A program made the translations under genes and the position numbers. 64,000 nucleotides of DNA, from contig CAJUNA010000007.1 in NCBI GenBank assembly GCA_910587645.1, forward strand, positions 33,156-97,155, read 5' to 3'. The notes under the pieces are model-generated. The model had not been told where the DNA came from, searched no databases, and was given only the letters and a program-made list of their open reading frames with translations. The DNA comes from an uncultured Oscillospiraceae bacterium. Lineage in GTDB: Bacteria; Bacillota; Clostridia; Oscillospirales; Oscillospiraceae. Below, piece after piece: positions 8,042-15,368 of this stretch; within the stretch, counting starts at the first letter, position 1; each line of letters begins with the position of its first letter.

Positions 8042-10303
8042 ATGGTAGAAGTCATAAAAAAAGGCGCGTATCTCCTGGACGGACAGATCGTTTGGGCCAA
8101 TGAGGCCCAGGGCCAGCCCTCCCCCGAGGCCGCGAGGGAAAAGACCATTGCGTACTCGATCCTGCGCGCCCATGACAAGTGCGGAGACCCCAAGAAGCTG
8201 CGCATCAAGTTTGACGCGCTGATCTCCCACGACATCACCTTTGTAGGCATCATCCAGACCGCGAAAGCCAGCGGTTTGAAGGAATTCCCCATTCCCTACG
8301 CCATGACCAACTGCCACAACAGCCTGTGCGCCGTAGGAGGCACCATCAATGAAGATGACCACGCCTTCGGCCTGTCCGCCGCCAAGAAGTACGGCGGCAT
8401 CTACGTTCCCGCCAACCAGGCCGTCATCCACCAGTACGCCCGTGAGCGCCTGGCAGGCTGCGGCAAGATGATCTTAGGCTCTGACTCCCACACCCGCTAC
8501 GGCGCTTACGGCTGCATGGGCGTTGGCGAAGGCGGCGGCGAGCTGGTCAAGCAGCTTTTGGAAAATACATACGATGTGGCCGCTCCCGAGGTGGTCATGG
8601 TTTACCTGGACGGCAAGCCCCGCAAGGGCGTTGGCCCCCAGGATGTAGCCATCGCCCTGGTAGCCGCCACCTTCCCCAAGGGGGACGTGAAGAATAAGGT
8701 TTTGGAGTTCGTAGGCCCTGGCGTGAAGGAGCTGAGCTGCGACTACCGCATCGGCATTGACGTCATGACCACCGAGACGAGCTGCCTGACCTCCATCTGG
8801 GAGACGGACGAGACCATCCGGCGCTACTATGAAAACATCGGCCGTCCCGAGGAGTATAAGGAACTGAAGCCCCAGGACGGCGCGTATTACGACAGCGTAG
8901 TCAAGATTGACCTGAGCCGCGTAGAGTGCATGATCGCCCTGCCCTTCCACCCCTCCATCGCCTATACTGTCCACGAGCTGCAAGCCAACCCGGACAAGAT
9001 TTTCGCAGAAGTGGAAGCGGCCTGCAACAAGCAGCTTGGCGGCAAGGTCACCATGGACCTCCACCGCAACATTGTGGACGGCAAGGTCACCTGCGACCAG
9101 GGCGTCATCGTAGGCTGCTCCGGCGGCATGTATGAGAACATCGTGGAAGCGGCGCATATTTTGGACGGCCAGTCCATCGGCAACGGCTATTTTGATATGA
9201 GCGTCTATCCCTCCTCCACCCCCATTTCCCTGGCGGTCACCCGCTGCGGCGCAGCGGAGAAGCTGATGGAAGCCGGATGCGTAATGAAGCCCGCCTTCTG
9301 CGGCCCCTGCTTCGGCGCGGGGGACACCCCGGCCAACAACGCCCTGTCCATCCGCCACGCCACCCGGAACTTTGCCAACCGGGAAGGCTCCAAGCCCGGC
9401 AACGGCCAGATTTCCGCGGTAGCCCTGATGGACGCCCGCTCCATTGCCGCCACAGCCCGCAACGGCGGCGTTCTGACGGCGGCCACGGATATTGAATACG
9501 AATCCCCCACCGCTGAGGAGCTGCACTACACCTATGACGGCAGCGTGTATGCCAAACGGTGCTACGAGGGCTTCGGCAAGGCCGACCCCACCGTGGAGTT
9601 GCGCTACGGCCCCAACATCAAGGATTGGCCCCACATGCCCAAGCTGGAGGAAGACCTGCTGGTGAAGCTGTGCGCGGTTATCCACGATCCCGTCACCACC
9701 ACCGATGAGCTGATTCCCTCCGGCGAGACCAGCTCCTACCGCTCCAACCCCATTGGCCTGAGCGAGTTCGCCCTGAGCCGCCGCGTACCGGAGTACGTGG
9801 GCCGCAGCAAGGCTGTCCGCGCCCTGGAGGAAGCCCGTGAAGCGGGAGAAGCCCCCGCGGAAGCGGCGGAAGTCCTCTCCAAGGTTGGCGGTGATGTAAA
9901 GCGGACCACCATTGGCTCCTGCGTGTTTGCCAACAAGCCCGGCGATGGTTCCGCCCGTGAGCAGGCGGCGTCCTGCCAGAAGGTGCTGGGCGGCTTCGCC
10001 AACATCTGCTACGAGTACGCCACCAAGCGTTACCGTTCCAACTGCATCAACTGGGGCATTGTGCCCTTCACCATGGAAAGCGGCGCGGCGTTCCCCTACG
10101 AGGATGGCGACTGGGTGTATATTCCCGGCGCGAAAAAGGCCATCGCGGAGGGTGTCGAGGACATTTCCGCCAAAGTCATTTGTAAAGATGGTTCTGTCCA
10201 CGACCTGGCCCTCAAGTGCGCCGGGCTGACCCCCGACGAGCGGCTGATCCTTCAGGAAGGCTGCCTGATGAACTACTACGCGGCGGGATACGGGAAAGGA
10301 TAA
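8042..10303 (+). CDS. Aconitase-family hydratase (aconitate hydratase or YbhJ-like)
   Basis: A 753-residue member of the aconitase superfamily, the [4Fe-4S] enzymes that isomerise citrate to isocitrate. The three expected cluster cysteines are present at 359 (GCSGGMYEN) and 420/423 (FCGPCFG), and the active-site GSDSHTRYG is near residue 143. The first cysteine motif differs from the GSCTNSS of classical aconitases and fits the shorter YbhJ-type branch, whose activity is less certain. The neighbouring isocitrate dehydrogenase argues for a real aconitase role feeding 2-oxoglutarate. ATG 8042 follows GGAGGA; the longer open frame upstream has no ribosome site. Confidence 0.82.
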   Translation: MVEVIKKGAYLLDGQIVWANEAQGQPSPEAAREKTIAYSILRAHDKCGDPKKLRIKFDALISHDITFVGIIQTAKASGLKEFPIPYAMTNCHNSLCAVGGTINEDDHAFGLSAAKKYGGIYVPANQAVIHQYARERLAGCGKMILGSDSHTRYGAYGCMGVGEGGGELVKQLLENTYDVAAPEVVMVYLDGKPRKGVGPQDVAIALVAATFPKGDVKNKVLEFVGPGVKELSCDYRIGIDVMTTETSCLTSIWETDETIRRYYENIGRPEEYKELKPQDGAYYDSVVKIDLSRVECMIALPFHPSIAYTVHELQANPDKIFAEVEAACNKQLGGKVTMDLHRNIVDGKVTCDQGVIVGCSGGMYENIVEAAHILDGQSIGNGYFDMSVYPSSTPISLAVTRCGAAEKLMEAGCVMKPAFCGPCFGAGDTPANNALSIRHATRNFANREGSKPGNGQISAVALMDARSIAATARNGGVLTAATDIEYESPTAEELHYTYDGSVYAKRCYEGFGKADPTVELRYGPNIKDWPHMPKLEEDLLVKLCAVIHDPVTTTDELIPSGETSSYRSNPIGLSEFALSRRVPEYVGRSKAVRALEEAREAGEAPAEAAEVLSKVGGDVKRTTIGSCVFANKPGDGSAREQAASCQKVLGGFANICYEYATKRYRSNCINWGIVPFTMESGAAFPYEDGDWVYIPGAKKAIAEGVEDISAKVICKDGSVHDLALKCAGLTPDERLILQEGCLMNYYAAGYGKG

Positions 10304-10844
10304 TTCTCCCTCCGGGGGGTGGGGTCTACTTTTTCCGTAAGGAAAAAGTAGCAAAAACTTACTTAAGGGGAGCCGGCCCCCCTTAAGGATCCCTCCTGAA
10401 ATCTTTGTTTTGTTTTCCTAACGCTGCGCTGCGGGTGTTCTGCCGATAGTGCGTGGACTTCCTGTGCCAGTCTTTCGCGCCTACCCACGAGCATTTTGCC
10501 AGTGCCTACCTTTTTTGCTTTGGGTACTCCCGGCGCACGCGTGAGGTACAATCCCCCGTGCCGCGTCTCACGCGGCAACCCTCGATAGAACCGTGCGCAG
10601 AAGCAAGCACCGGCATCGGCCCAATGCACCGGAGATAGAAAGAACAGCTAAAGGTCGTAGCGAAAACTAAACAACCCCCGTAATAAGTAAGGGATTTTTA
10701 AACCGCAGGTTTAAATGATTTTTTGGTTACTTTTTGTTCACACAAAAAGTAACCCTGGGGTCTGGGGCGGGGTAAGCCCCAAACCCGGGTCAAAGAAACA
10801 ACTGCCGTGCCGCCCGCAGGGCGGCAGATAAGGAGATATAAGCT
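10304..10844. repeat. Gene-free spacer with several palindromes, probable interspersed repeat
   Basis: The 541-base gap holds three strong inverted repeats: CTACTTTTTCC/GGAAAAAGTAG (10326-10336 and 10341-10351), CTTAAGGGG/CCCCTTAAG (10362-10370 and 10379-10387) and a 13-bp one, GGTTACTTTTTGT/ACAAAAAGTAACC (10725-10737 and 10742-10754). The outer two are similar in style (TACTTTTT plus its complement) and bracket about 330 bases with no convincing gene; an 88-codon minus-strand frame (10363-10629) looks non-protein-like. The arrangement suggests a mobile or amplified non-coding cassette. This is inference; copy number elsewhere is unknown. Confidence 0.5.
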
Positions 10845-12059
10845 ATGGAAAAGATCAAAATGACCACCCCTCTGGTGGAGATGGACGGCGATGAAATGAC
10901 CCGCATCCTGTGGGCCATGATTAAAGAAAAACTGATCCTCCCCTATGTAGACTTGAAAGTGGAATACTATGACCTGGGCCTGCTCCACCGCAACGAGACC
11001 AAAGACCAGGTCACGGTGGACGCCGCCAACGCGGCGAAGAAATACGGCGTAGCGGTCAAGTGCGCCACCATCACCCCCAACAAGCAGCGCATGGAGGAAT
11101 ACCCCCAGCTCACCGAGATGTGGAAAAGCCCCAACGGCACCATCCGGAGCATCCTGGACGGCACCGTTTTCCGCACCCCCATCTGCATTGACGCCATCAA
11201 GCCCGTGGTGAAGAACTGGAAAAAGCCCATCACCATTGCCCGCCATGCCTATGGCGATGTATACAAGAGCGTGGACTTTGTCACCGGGAAGCCCGGTTCC
11301 TGCACCATGACCTTTAAGAGCGATGACGGCTCGGAGGAAAAAACCGTCACCGTCCAGAAGACCGACGGCCCCACCGTCTGGCAGGGCGCCCACAACAAGG
11401 ATAAGTCCATCCGCTCCTTCGCCCGTTCCTGCTTCCAGTACGCCATCGACACCAAGCAAGATTTATGGTTCTCCACCAAGGACACCATCGCCAAGGTTTA
11501 CGATGGCGAATTCAAGAAGATTTTCGAGGAGGAGTTCGCCACCTACAAGCCCAAGTTTGACGAGCTGGGCCTGACCTACTTCTACACCCTCATTGACGAC
11601 GCCGTAGCCCGCGTCATCCGCAGCGAGGGCGGCTATATTTGGGCCTGCAAGAACTATGACGGCGATGTAATGAGCGACATGGTCTCCACCGCTTTCGGCT
11701 CCCTGGCGATGATGACCAGCGTCCTGGTCTCCCCCGATGGCTCCACGGAGTACGAAGCCGCCCACGGCACCGTCACCCGCCACTATTACAAGCATCTGAA
11801 GGGCGAAAAGACCTCCACCAACCCCATGGCCACCATCTTCGCATGGTCCGGCGCCCTGAAAAAGCGGGGTGAGCTGGACGGCTTGGCTGATTTAGCCAAC
11901 TTCGGCGGCAAGCTGGAGGAAGCCTGCTTCGACACCCTTAACGCCGGCGTCATGACCAAGGACCTGGTGGGCCTGGTAGAACCCGGCTTCGAAGCCCGCG
12001 CGGTAACCTCCGAGGAATTCCTGGATGAAATCGCCCGCCGTTTGGCAGAAAAGCTGTAA
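10845..12059 (+). CDS. icd: NADP-dependent isocitrate dehydrogenase
   Basis: Oxidatively decarboxylates isocitrate to 2-oxoglutarate. The 404-residue protein is of the class II (eukaryote-like) homodimeric type: MDGDEMTRI near the start, substrate-binding SPNGTIRSILDGTVFR, the catalytic YDGDVMSD region, and the cofactor loop AAHGTVTRHY, whose H-x-T-x-x-R pattern goes with NADP. It has an AAGGAG site 10 bases upstream. With the hydratase before it, it makes the partial oxidative TCA branch that anaerobes use to supply glutamate. Confidence 0.95.
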   Translation: MEKIKMTTPLVEMDGDEMTRILWAMIKEKLILPYVDLKVEYYDLGLLHRNETKDQVTVDAANAAKKYGVAVKCATITPNKQRMEEYPQLTEMWKSPNGTIRSILDGTVFRTPICIDAIKPVVKNWKKPITIARHAYGDVYKSVDFVTGKPGSCTMTFKSDDGSEEKTVTVQKTDGPTVWQGAHNKDKSIRSFARSCFQYAIDTKQDLWFSTKDTIAKVYDGEFKKIFEEEFATYKPKFDELGLTYFYTLIDDAVARVIRSEGGYIWACKNYDGDVMSDMVSTAFGSLAMMTSVLVSPDGSTEYEAAHGTVTRHYYKHLKGEKTSTNPMATIFAWSGALKKRGELDGLADLANFGGKLEEACFDTLNAGVMTKDLVGLVEPGFEARAVTSEEFLDEIARRLAEKL

Positions 12060-12069
12060 AAAGGCAGAA

Positions 12070-12103
12070 AAATCCCCGGCATCCCATGGGATGCCGGGGA
12101 TTT
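12070..12103. terminator. Bidirectional terminator between icd and rplT
   Basis: A perfect 34-base palindrome centred on CATG, with arms AAATCCCCGGCATCCC and its complement. It ends in T on both strands and separates convergent operons. Confidence 0.85.
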
Positions 12104-12114
12104 CATCTATAATG

Positions 12115-12468
12115 TTACGCGGCCTTCTTCGCCATCTCAACGAGCTGTTTGAATGCGGCTTCGTTGTTGACAGCCAGCTCAGCCAGCATCTTGCGGTCGA
12201 TGGCCACGCCGGCGGTCTTAAGACCGTGCATGAAGGTGGAGTAATTCATGCCGTTCATCTTGCAGGCGGCGCTGATACGGGTGATCCACAGGCGGCGGAA
12301 ATCTCTCTTTTTCAGGCGGCGCCCTCTGTACGCGTAGGTCAGGGACTTCATCACCTGCTGGTTGGCCATCTTGAAGTGCTTGCTCTTAGCACCCCAGTAG
12401 CCCTTCGCCATTTTAAGGATCTTGTTTCTTCTCTTGCGGGTCATCATTGCGCCCTTAACTCTTGCCAT
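12115..12468 (-). CDS. rplT: 50S ribosomal protein L20
   Basis: A 117-residue primary 23S rRNA-binding protein needed for large-subunit assembly. It is basic and starts MARVKGAMMTRKRR, with family stretches AKGYWGAKSK and WITRISAACK. It is the last gene of infC-rpmI-rplT, 32 bases after rpmI. In Firmicutes L20 also binds the operon leader to repress it; a leader with a terminator is present upstream of infC. Confidence 0.98.
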   Translation of the reverse strand: MARVKGAMMTRKRRNKILKMAKGYWGAKSKHFKMANQQVMKSLTYAYRGRRLKKRDFRRLWITRISAACKMNGMNYSTFMHGLKTAGVAIDRKMLAELAVNNEAAFKQLVEMAKKAA

Positions 12469-12500
12469 TGTAAAAGCCTCCTATTCTAAAGCGTATCGTA

Positions 12501-12698
12501 TTATTTGTAAGGGATCATCTTGCGGATGGCGGCCTCGTTGGTCACGTCGGCATAGCCGCCCGCCCGCAGACGACGGGTACGCTTGGTATCCTTCTTGGTA
12601 AGGATGTGGCTCTTAAAGGCCTTGGCCCGCTTGACCTTCCCGGTCTTGGTCAGGTTGAATCTCTTTTTCGCGCCGCTATGGCTTTTCAGTTTCGGCAT
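12501..12698 (-). CDS. rpmI: 50S ribosomal protein L35
   Basis: A 65-residue basic protein, MPKLKSHSGAKKRF at the start and HILTKKDTKRTRRLR in the middle, as in all L35 proteins. It lies between infC and rplT with an AAGGAG site before the ATG. Confidence 0.97.
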   Translation of the reverse strand: MPKLKSHSGAKKRFNLTKTGKVKRAKAFKSHILTKKDTKRTRRLRAGGYADVTNEAAIRKMIPYK

Positions 12699-12746
12699 AA
12701 TTGGTAACTCCTTCCGTATTCCTTGATTACACTTGAAAACGCTGGT

Positions 12747-13259
12747 TTATTTCTTAGGGGAGAGGAACATGGACATGTTCCGGCCCTCCAGCTTGGCTCC
12801 TTTATCGACGTTGGCGATCTCGGCGCATTGCTCTGCAAACTGATCCAGGAGCTTCCTGCCGATCTCGGTATGGGCCATCTCCCGCCCGCGGAAGCGGACG
12901 GAAACCTTCACCCGGTTGCCCTCGGTCAGGAACTTCTGGGCGTTCTTCAATTTGACATTGAAGTCACCCACGTCGATGCCGGGGGACATGCGGATTTCCT
13001 TGATTTCCACGACGTGCTGGTTCTTCCGGGCTTCCTTTTCCCGCTTACCCTGTTCGAACCGGAACTTGCCGTAGTCCATCAGCTTACACACCGGCGGGTT
13101 CGCCTGAGGGGAGATTTTCACCAAATCCAGACCCTTTTCATCGGCAATGCGCAGTGCGTCATCTGCGGACATGATACCAAGCTGTTCCCCCTCGCTGCCA
13201 ATCAGGCGCAGCTCCTTGTCACGAATGTCCTCATTTAGTTGATGCATTACAATGCTAAT
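12747..13259 (-). CDS. infC: Translation initiation factor IF-3 (probable ATT start)
   Basis: IF-3 keeps 30S subunits free and checks the initiator codon. Hallmarks are NEDIRDKELRLI at the N-terminus, PVCKLMDYGKFRFEQ in the linker region, and VSVRFRGREMAHTEIG in the C-terminal domain. AAGGAGG (13276-13270) is followed after 10 bases by ATT at 13259, giving 170 residues; the first ATG (13247) is 22 bases away, too far. infC is classically started by AUU or another poor codon because IF-3 rejects such starts and so controls its own synthesis. The start is inference from spacing. Confidence 0.93.
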   Translation of the reverse strand: MSIVMHQLNEDIRDKELRLIGSEGEQLGIMSADDALRIADEKGLDLVKISPQANPPVCKLMDYGKFRFEQGKREKEARKNQHVVEIKEIRMSPGIDVGDFNVKLKNAQKFLTEGNRVKVSVRFRGREMAHTEIGRKLLDQFAEQCAEIANVDKGAKLEGRNMSMFLSPKK

Positions 13260-13270
13260 AACCGAAGCAC

Positions 13271-13434
13271 CTCCTTCAACATTTTGCCACAAACCACGGG
13301 ACAGGAAACAAAAAAGCGGATGCACCTCCGCACCCGCACAAACACACGCGCCCCGCCGGACGGGACGCCGCTTGCCGTATCAACCTCTTCGCACAACTGG
13401 AGGTGAGGCGGATGCACCTGCCTACTTTGTTTTC
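13271..13434 (-). promoter_or_regulatory. infC operon leader with attenuator (L20-leader-like)
   Basis: About 165 bases lie between the predicted transcription start and the infC ribosome site. Near the end GCGGAGGTGCATCCGC followed by six T (13331-13310) is a rho-independent terminator. An earlier segment (about 13402-13422) carries the related sequence GGTGCATCCGCC and could form an alternative pairing. In Firmicutes this operon is controlled by an L20-binding leader that works by premature termination. The position and layout fit; I have not matched the leader to a covariance model. Confidence 0.7.
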
Positions 13435-13440
13435 TTAGGC

Positions 13441-13469
13441 ATTCTACCAGATTTTTTCCCCATTGTCAA
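13441..13469 (-). promoter_or_regulatory. Promoter of the infC-rpmI-rplT operon
   Basis: On the minus strand TTGACA (13469-13464) and TAGAAT (13446-13441) are separated by 17 bases. Confidence 0.85.
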
Positions 13470-13519
13470 GGGGGATTTTTACAAAAACCGGCCAGCACAC
13501 GCCGCCAAAAGGCCCCATC

Positions 13520-14080
13520 TTATATCTCCTTGATCTCTGCCAGCGCCCCATCCCGCCAGCGGCATTGGAAGCCGCCGCCGTTAGGCGCCTGCCAACGGTA
13601 GAACTGCCGGCTGCCTTCCAACGCTTCCAGAAGCGTCATTATCGTACCGCCGTGGACAACGAAAGCCAGGCGATCCCCCTCGCTATGTCTCTCCACGGCG
13701 GAAAAGAATGCGTCCAAAACCCTGCGCCGCACCGCCGCTTTCCCCTCCCCGCCAGGCGGGGGGATCTCCCCGGCAGCGTCCAGCCACGCGCAATAGGCAG
13801 GATTGTCCTTCAGTTCATCGTAGGTGTGCCCTTCAAACGCGCCGAAGTCCGTTTCCCGCAGGCCGGGGAGGATAATAGTTGCTTCCATCCCCGGGTAGAG
13901 GGCCGCCGCCGTCTCCCGGCAGCGCAGCATGGGGGAAACATACAACACATCCGCCGCTGGGGCGCGAATCCCCGCCAACGCCCTCCGCCCCTGGGGGCAC
14001 AGCGGTTCATCCGTGGAACCAATATAGCGGCGCTCCAGGTTTCCCTGTGTCTGCCCGTGGCGCAAAAAATACACCGTCAT
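13520..14080 (-). CDS. cobC: Histidine phosphatase, probable alpha-ribazole phosphatase CobC
   Basis: A 186-residue phosphoglycerate-mutase-fold protein with the catalytic RHGQT at residues 8-12 and the second histidine in VVHGGT. In cobalamin synthesis CobC dephosphorylates alpha-ribazole phosphate or the final cobalamin phosphate. The fold alone would not fix the substrate; the position after cobS and cobU does. Its ATG overlaps the cobU stop as ATGA. A longer upstream open frame is only the cobU region read in another phase. Confidence 0.85.
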   Translation of the reverse strand: MTVYFLRHGQTQGNLERRYIGSTDEPLCPQGRRALAGIRAPAADVLYVSPMLRCRETAAALYPGMEATIILPGLRETDFGAFEGHTYDELKDNPAYCAWLDAAGEIPPPGGEGKAAVRRRVLDAFFSAVERHSEGDRLAFVVHGGTIMTLLEALEGSRQFYRWQAPNGGGFQCRWRDGALAEIKEI

Positions 14081-14421
14081 TTCAGCCGCACCCCCACCCC
14101 GCAGTGGACACGGTAAACGGCTTCCGCCCGGTCCGCCAGCTCGCAGCACAGGCGGCCCACAGCCTCCCGCCACACCCGCTCATTCCGGTCCAGGGGCGTA
14201 ACGCCGCAGCCCACCTCATCGCAAATGACAACTCCTTCCGGATGGGCGGCGCACCACGCGTGTAAAACTTCCCCCCCGTTAGGGTTGTCCCGCAGGAACG
14301 CTTGCAGGCCATAAACGCACTCCTCCGCCCCCGGCTTCCCCTCACTCCAGGCGGACACGCCCAGCTCCCGCCGCGCGAAGTCCAATTTGCCCTGTCCCAT
14401 GCCTCCGATGATCAGAACCAT
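14077..14421 (-). CDS. cobU: Adenosylcobinamide kinase / guanylyltransferase-like protein (CobU, short)
   Basis: Predicted to phosphorylate adenosylcobinamide and transfer GMP to it. The start MVLIIGGMGQGKLDFAR contains the CobU P-loop, here GGMGQGK. The segment VVICDEVGCGVTP followed by WREAVGRLCCELA is typical of CobU C-termini. At 114 residues it is well short of the usual 170-190, so the middle part with the GMP-accepting histidine region seems reduced; activity as a full bifunctional enzyme is uncertain. It overlaps cobS by 10 bases and cobC by 4. Confidence 0.8.
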   Translation of the reverse strand: MVLIIGGMGQGKLDFARRELGVSAWSEGKPGAEECVYGLQAFLRDNPNGGEVLHAWCAAHPEGVVICDEVGCGVTPLDRNERVWREAVGRLCCELADRAEAVYRVHCGVGVRLK

Positions 14422-15197
14422 ACCGTCTCCATCCTTTCCGCCAGCACCGCCGCCGCCAGCATTGCCAGCTCACAGATTTGCAGGAACCAGCCCGCCAAAT
14501 CCCCAGTAAACCCGCCGAACTGCCGGAGTGCGACAGCCCGGTAGACGAAATAAAACACCGCTGCCGCCGCCAGAGCCGCCAGCCCAGGGCACCACGCCCC
14601 CCACAACGCCACCGCCGCCGCCCAGAGGGCCAGATAGCTTCCCAGCATCCACCAGGGGAACCGGCTGCTCCGTTTCAGCTCGGAACCCATGCCCGCCTGC
14701 GGGCCGGAAACCGGCCGGGCGGAGGGCAGGCGGTCCACGCCCGTTGCGCTGAGCGCGCGGCTGAGGACAAAACAGGCGGCAATAGTAGCCGCGCTCTCCA
14801 GCTCCGTCAGCAGGGCAAAGTATGCCAGGAACCATACGCAGCACCAAATCACCGCGAAGGCCCCCGCGCTGGAATCCTTCAAAATGGCCAGCTTTTTCTC
14901 CCTGGATGCGTGGGAAGCCAAGGCGTCCACTGTGTCACAGTAGCCGTCCATATGAATCCCTCCTGTGACTGCCACAGGAACTGCCGTCAGCAGTGCGGCG
15001 CGGAGAACCGGCCCTATGTCCAGCAGTCCGCACAGCACGGACGCCACCCAGAACACAGCGCCTACCGCCGCCCCCACCAACGGGAAAAAGGCCAGCATGT
15101 GCCTCATGTTTTTTTCATTCCACTCCACCTGGGGCATGGGAATGCGGGAGTAGGTGGAGAACGCGATAACGCAGGAGGAAAGAATCTGTTTCATCAT
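14412..15197 (-). CDS. cobS: Adenosylcobinamide-GDP ribazoletransferase (cobalamin synthase) CobS
   Basis: Membrane enzyme that joins AdoCbi-GDP with alpha-ribazole to complete the nucleotide loop of vitamin B12. The 261-residue protein has several hydrophobic segments and the metal-binding family motif GGIHMDGYCDTVDAL, with ASREKKLAILKDSSAGAF following. It is first in the cobS-cobU-cobC unit. No cobalamin riboswitch fits in the short leader. Without the corrin genes in view this could serve either salvage or full synthesis. Confidence 0.93.
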   Translation of the reverse strand: MMKQILSSCVIAFSTYSRIPMPQVEWNEKNMRHMLAFFPLVGAAVGAVFWVASVLCGLLDIGPVLRAALLTAVPVAVTGGIHMDGYCDTVDALASHASREKKLAILKDSSAGAFAVIWCCVWFLAYFALLTELESAATIAACFVLSRALSATGVDRLPSARPVSGPQAGMGSELKRSSRFPWWMLGSYLALWAAAVALWGAWCPGLAALAAAAVFYFVYRAVALRQFGGFTGDLAGWFLQICELAMLAAAVLAERMETVWF

Positions 15198-15224
15198 AAG
15201 CCTTCTTTATTATTTAATGGCAAG

Positions 15225-15253
15225 AGGATACCACATTGCCAGCGTCTTTGCAA
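15225..15253 (-). promoter_or_regulatory. Promoter of cobS-cobU-cobC
   Basis: TTGCAA (15253-15248) and TATCCT (15230-15225) on the minus strand, 17 bases apart. Confidence 0.55.
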
Positions 15254-15298
15254 GCCATACCTGTTTTTCAAAAAGTTCTAAAACGAACAAAAACAGGG

Positions 15299-15327
15299 GT
15301 GACAAACCCGGCGGAGTGTGCTATACT
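15299..15327 (+). promoter_or_regulatory. Promoter of the MATE transporter gene
   Basis: GTGACA (15299-15304) and TATACT (15322-15327), 17 bases apart, about 40 bases before the start codon. Confidence 0.65.
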
Positions 15328-15368
15328 TTCCTCCATCGGGCATTTGGCCTTTGGAAAGGAGCGCAATC

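Noticed and set aside
8474..10354. A 626-codon minus-strand frame opposite the hydratase gene
   Set aside because: Antisense shadow of a clearly functional gene, with low-complexity composition (Gly/Ala/Val) and no motifs.
10363..10629. An 88-codon minus-strand frame in the hydratase-icd spacer
   Set aside because: Composition and lack of a ribosome site look non-coding, and it lies between palindromes of a probable repeat.
15198..15300. A cobalamin riboswitch in front of cobS
   Set aside because: The leader after the predicted promoter is only about 25 bases and contains no B12-box sequence.
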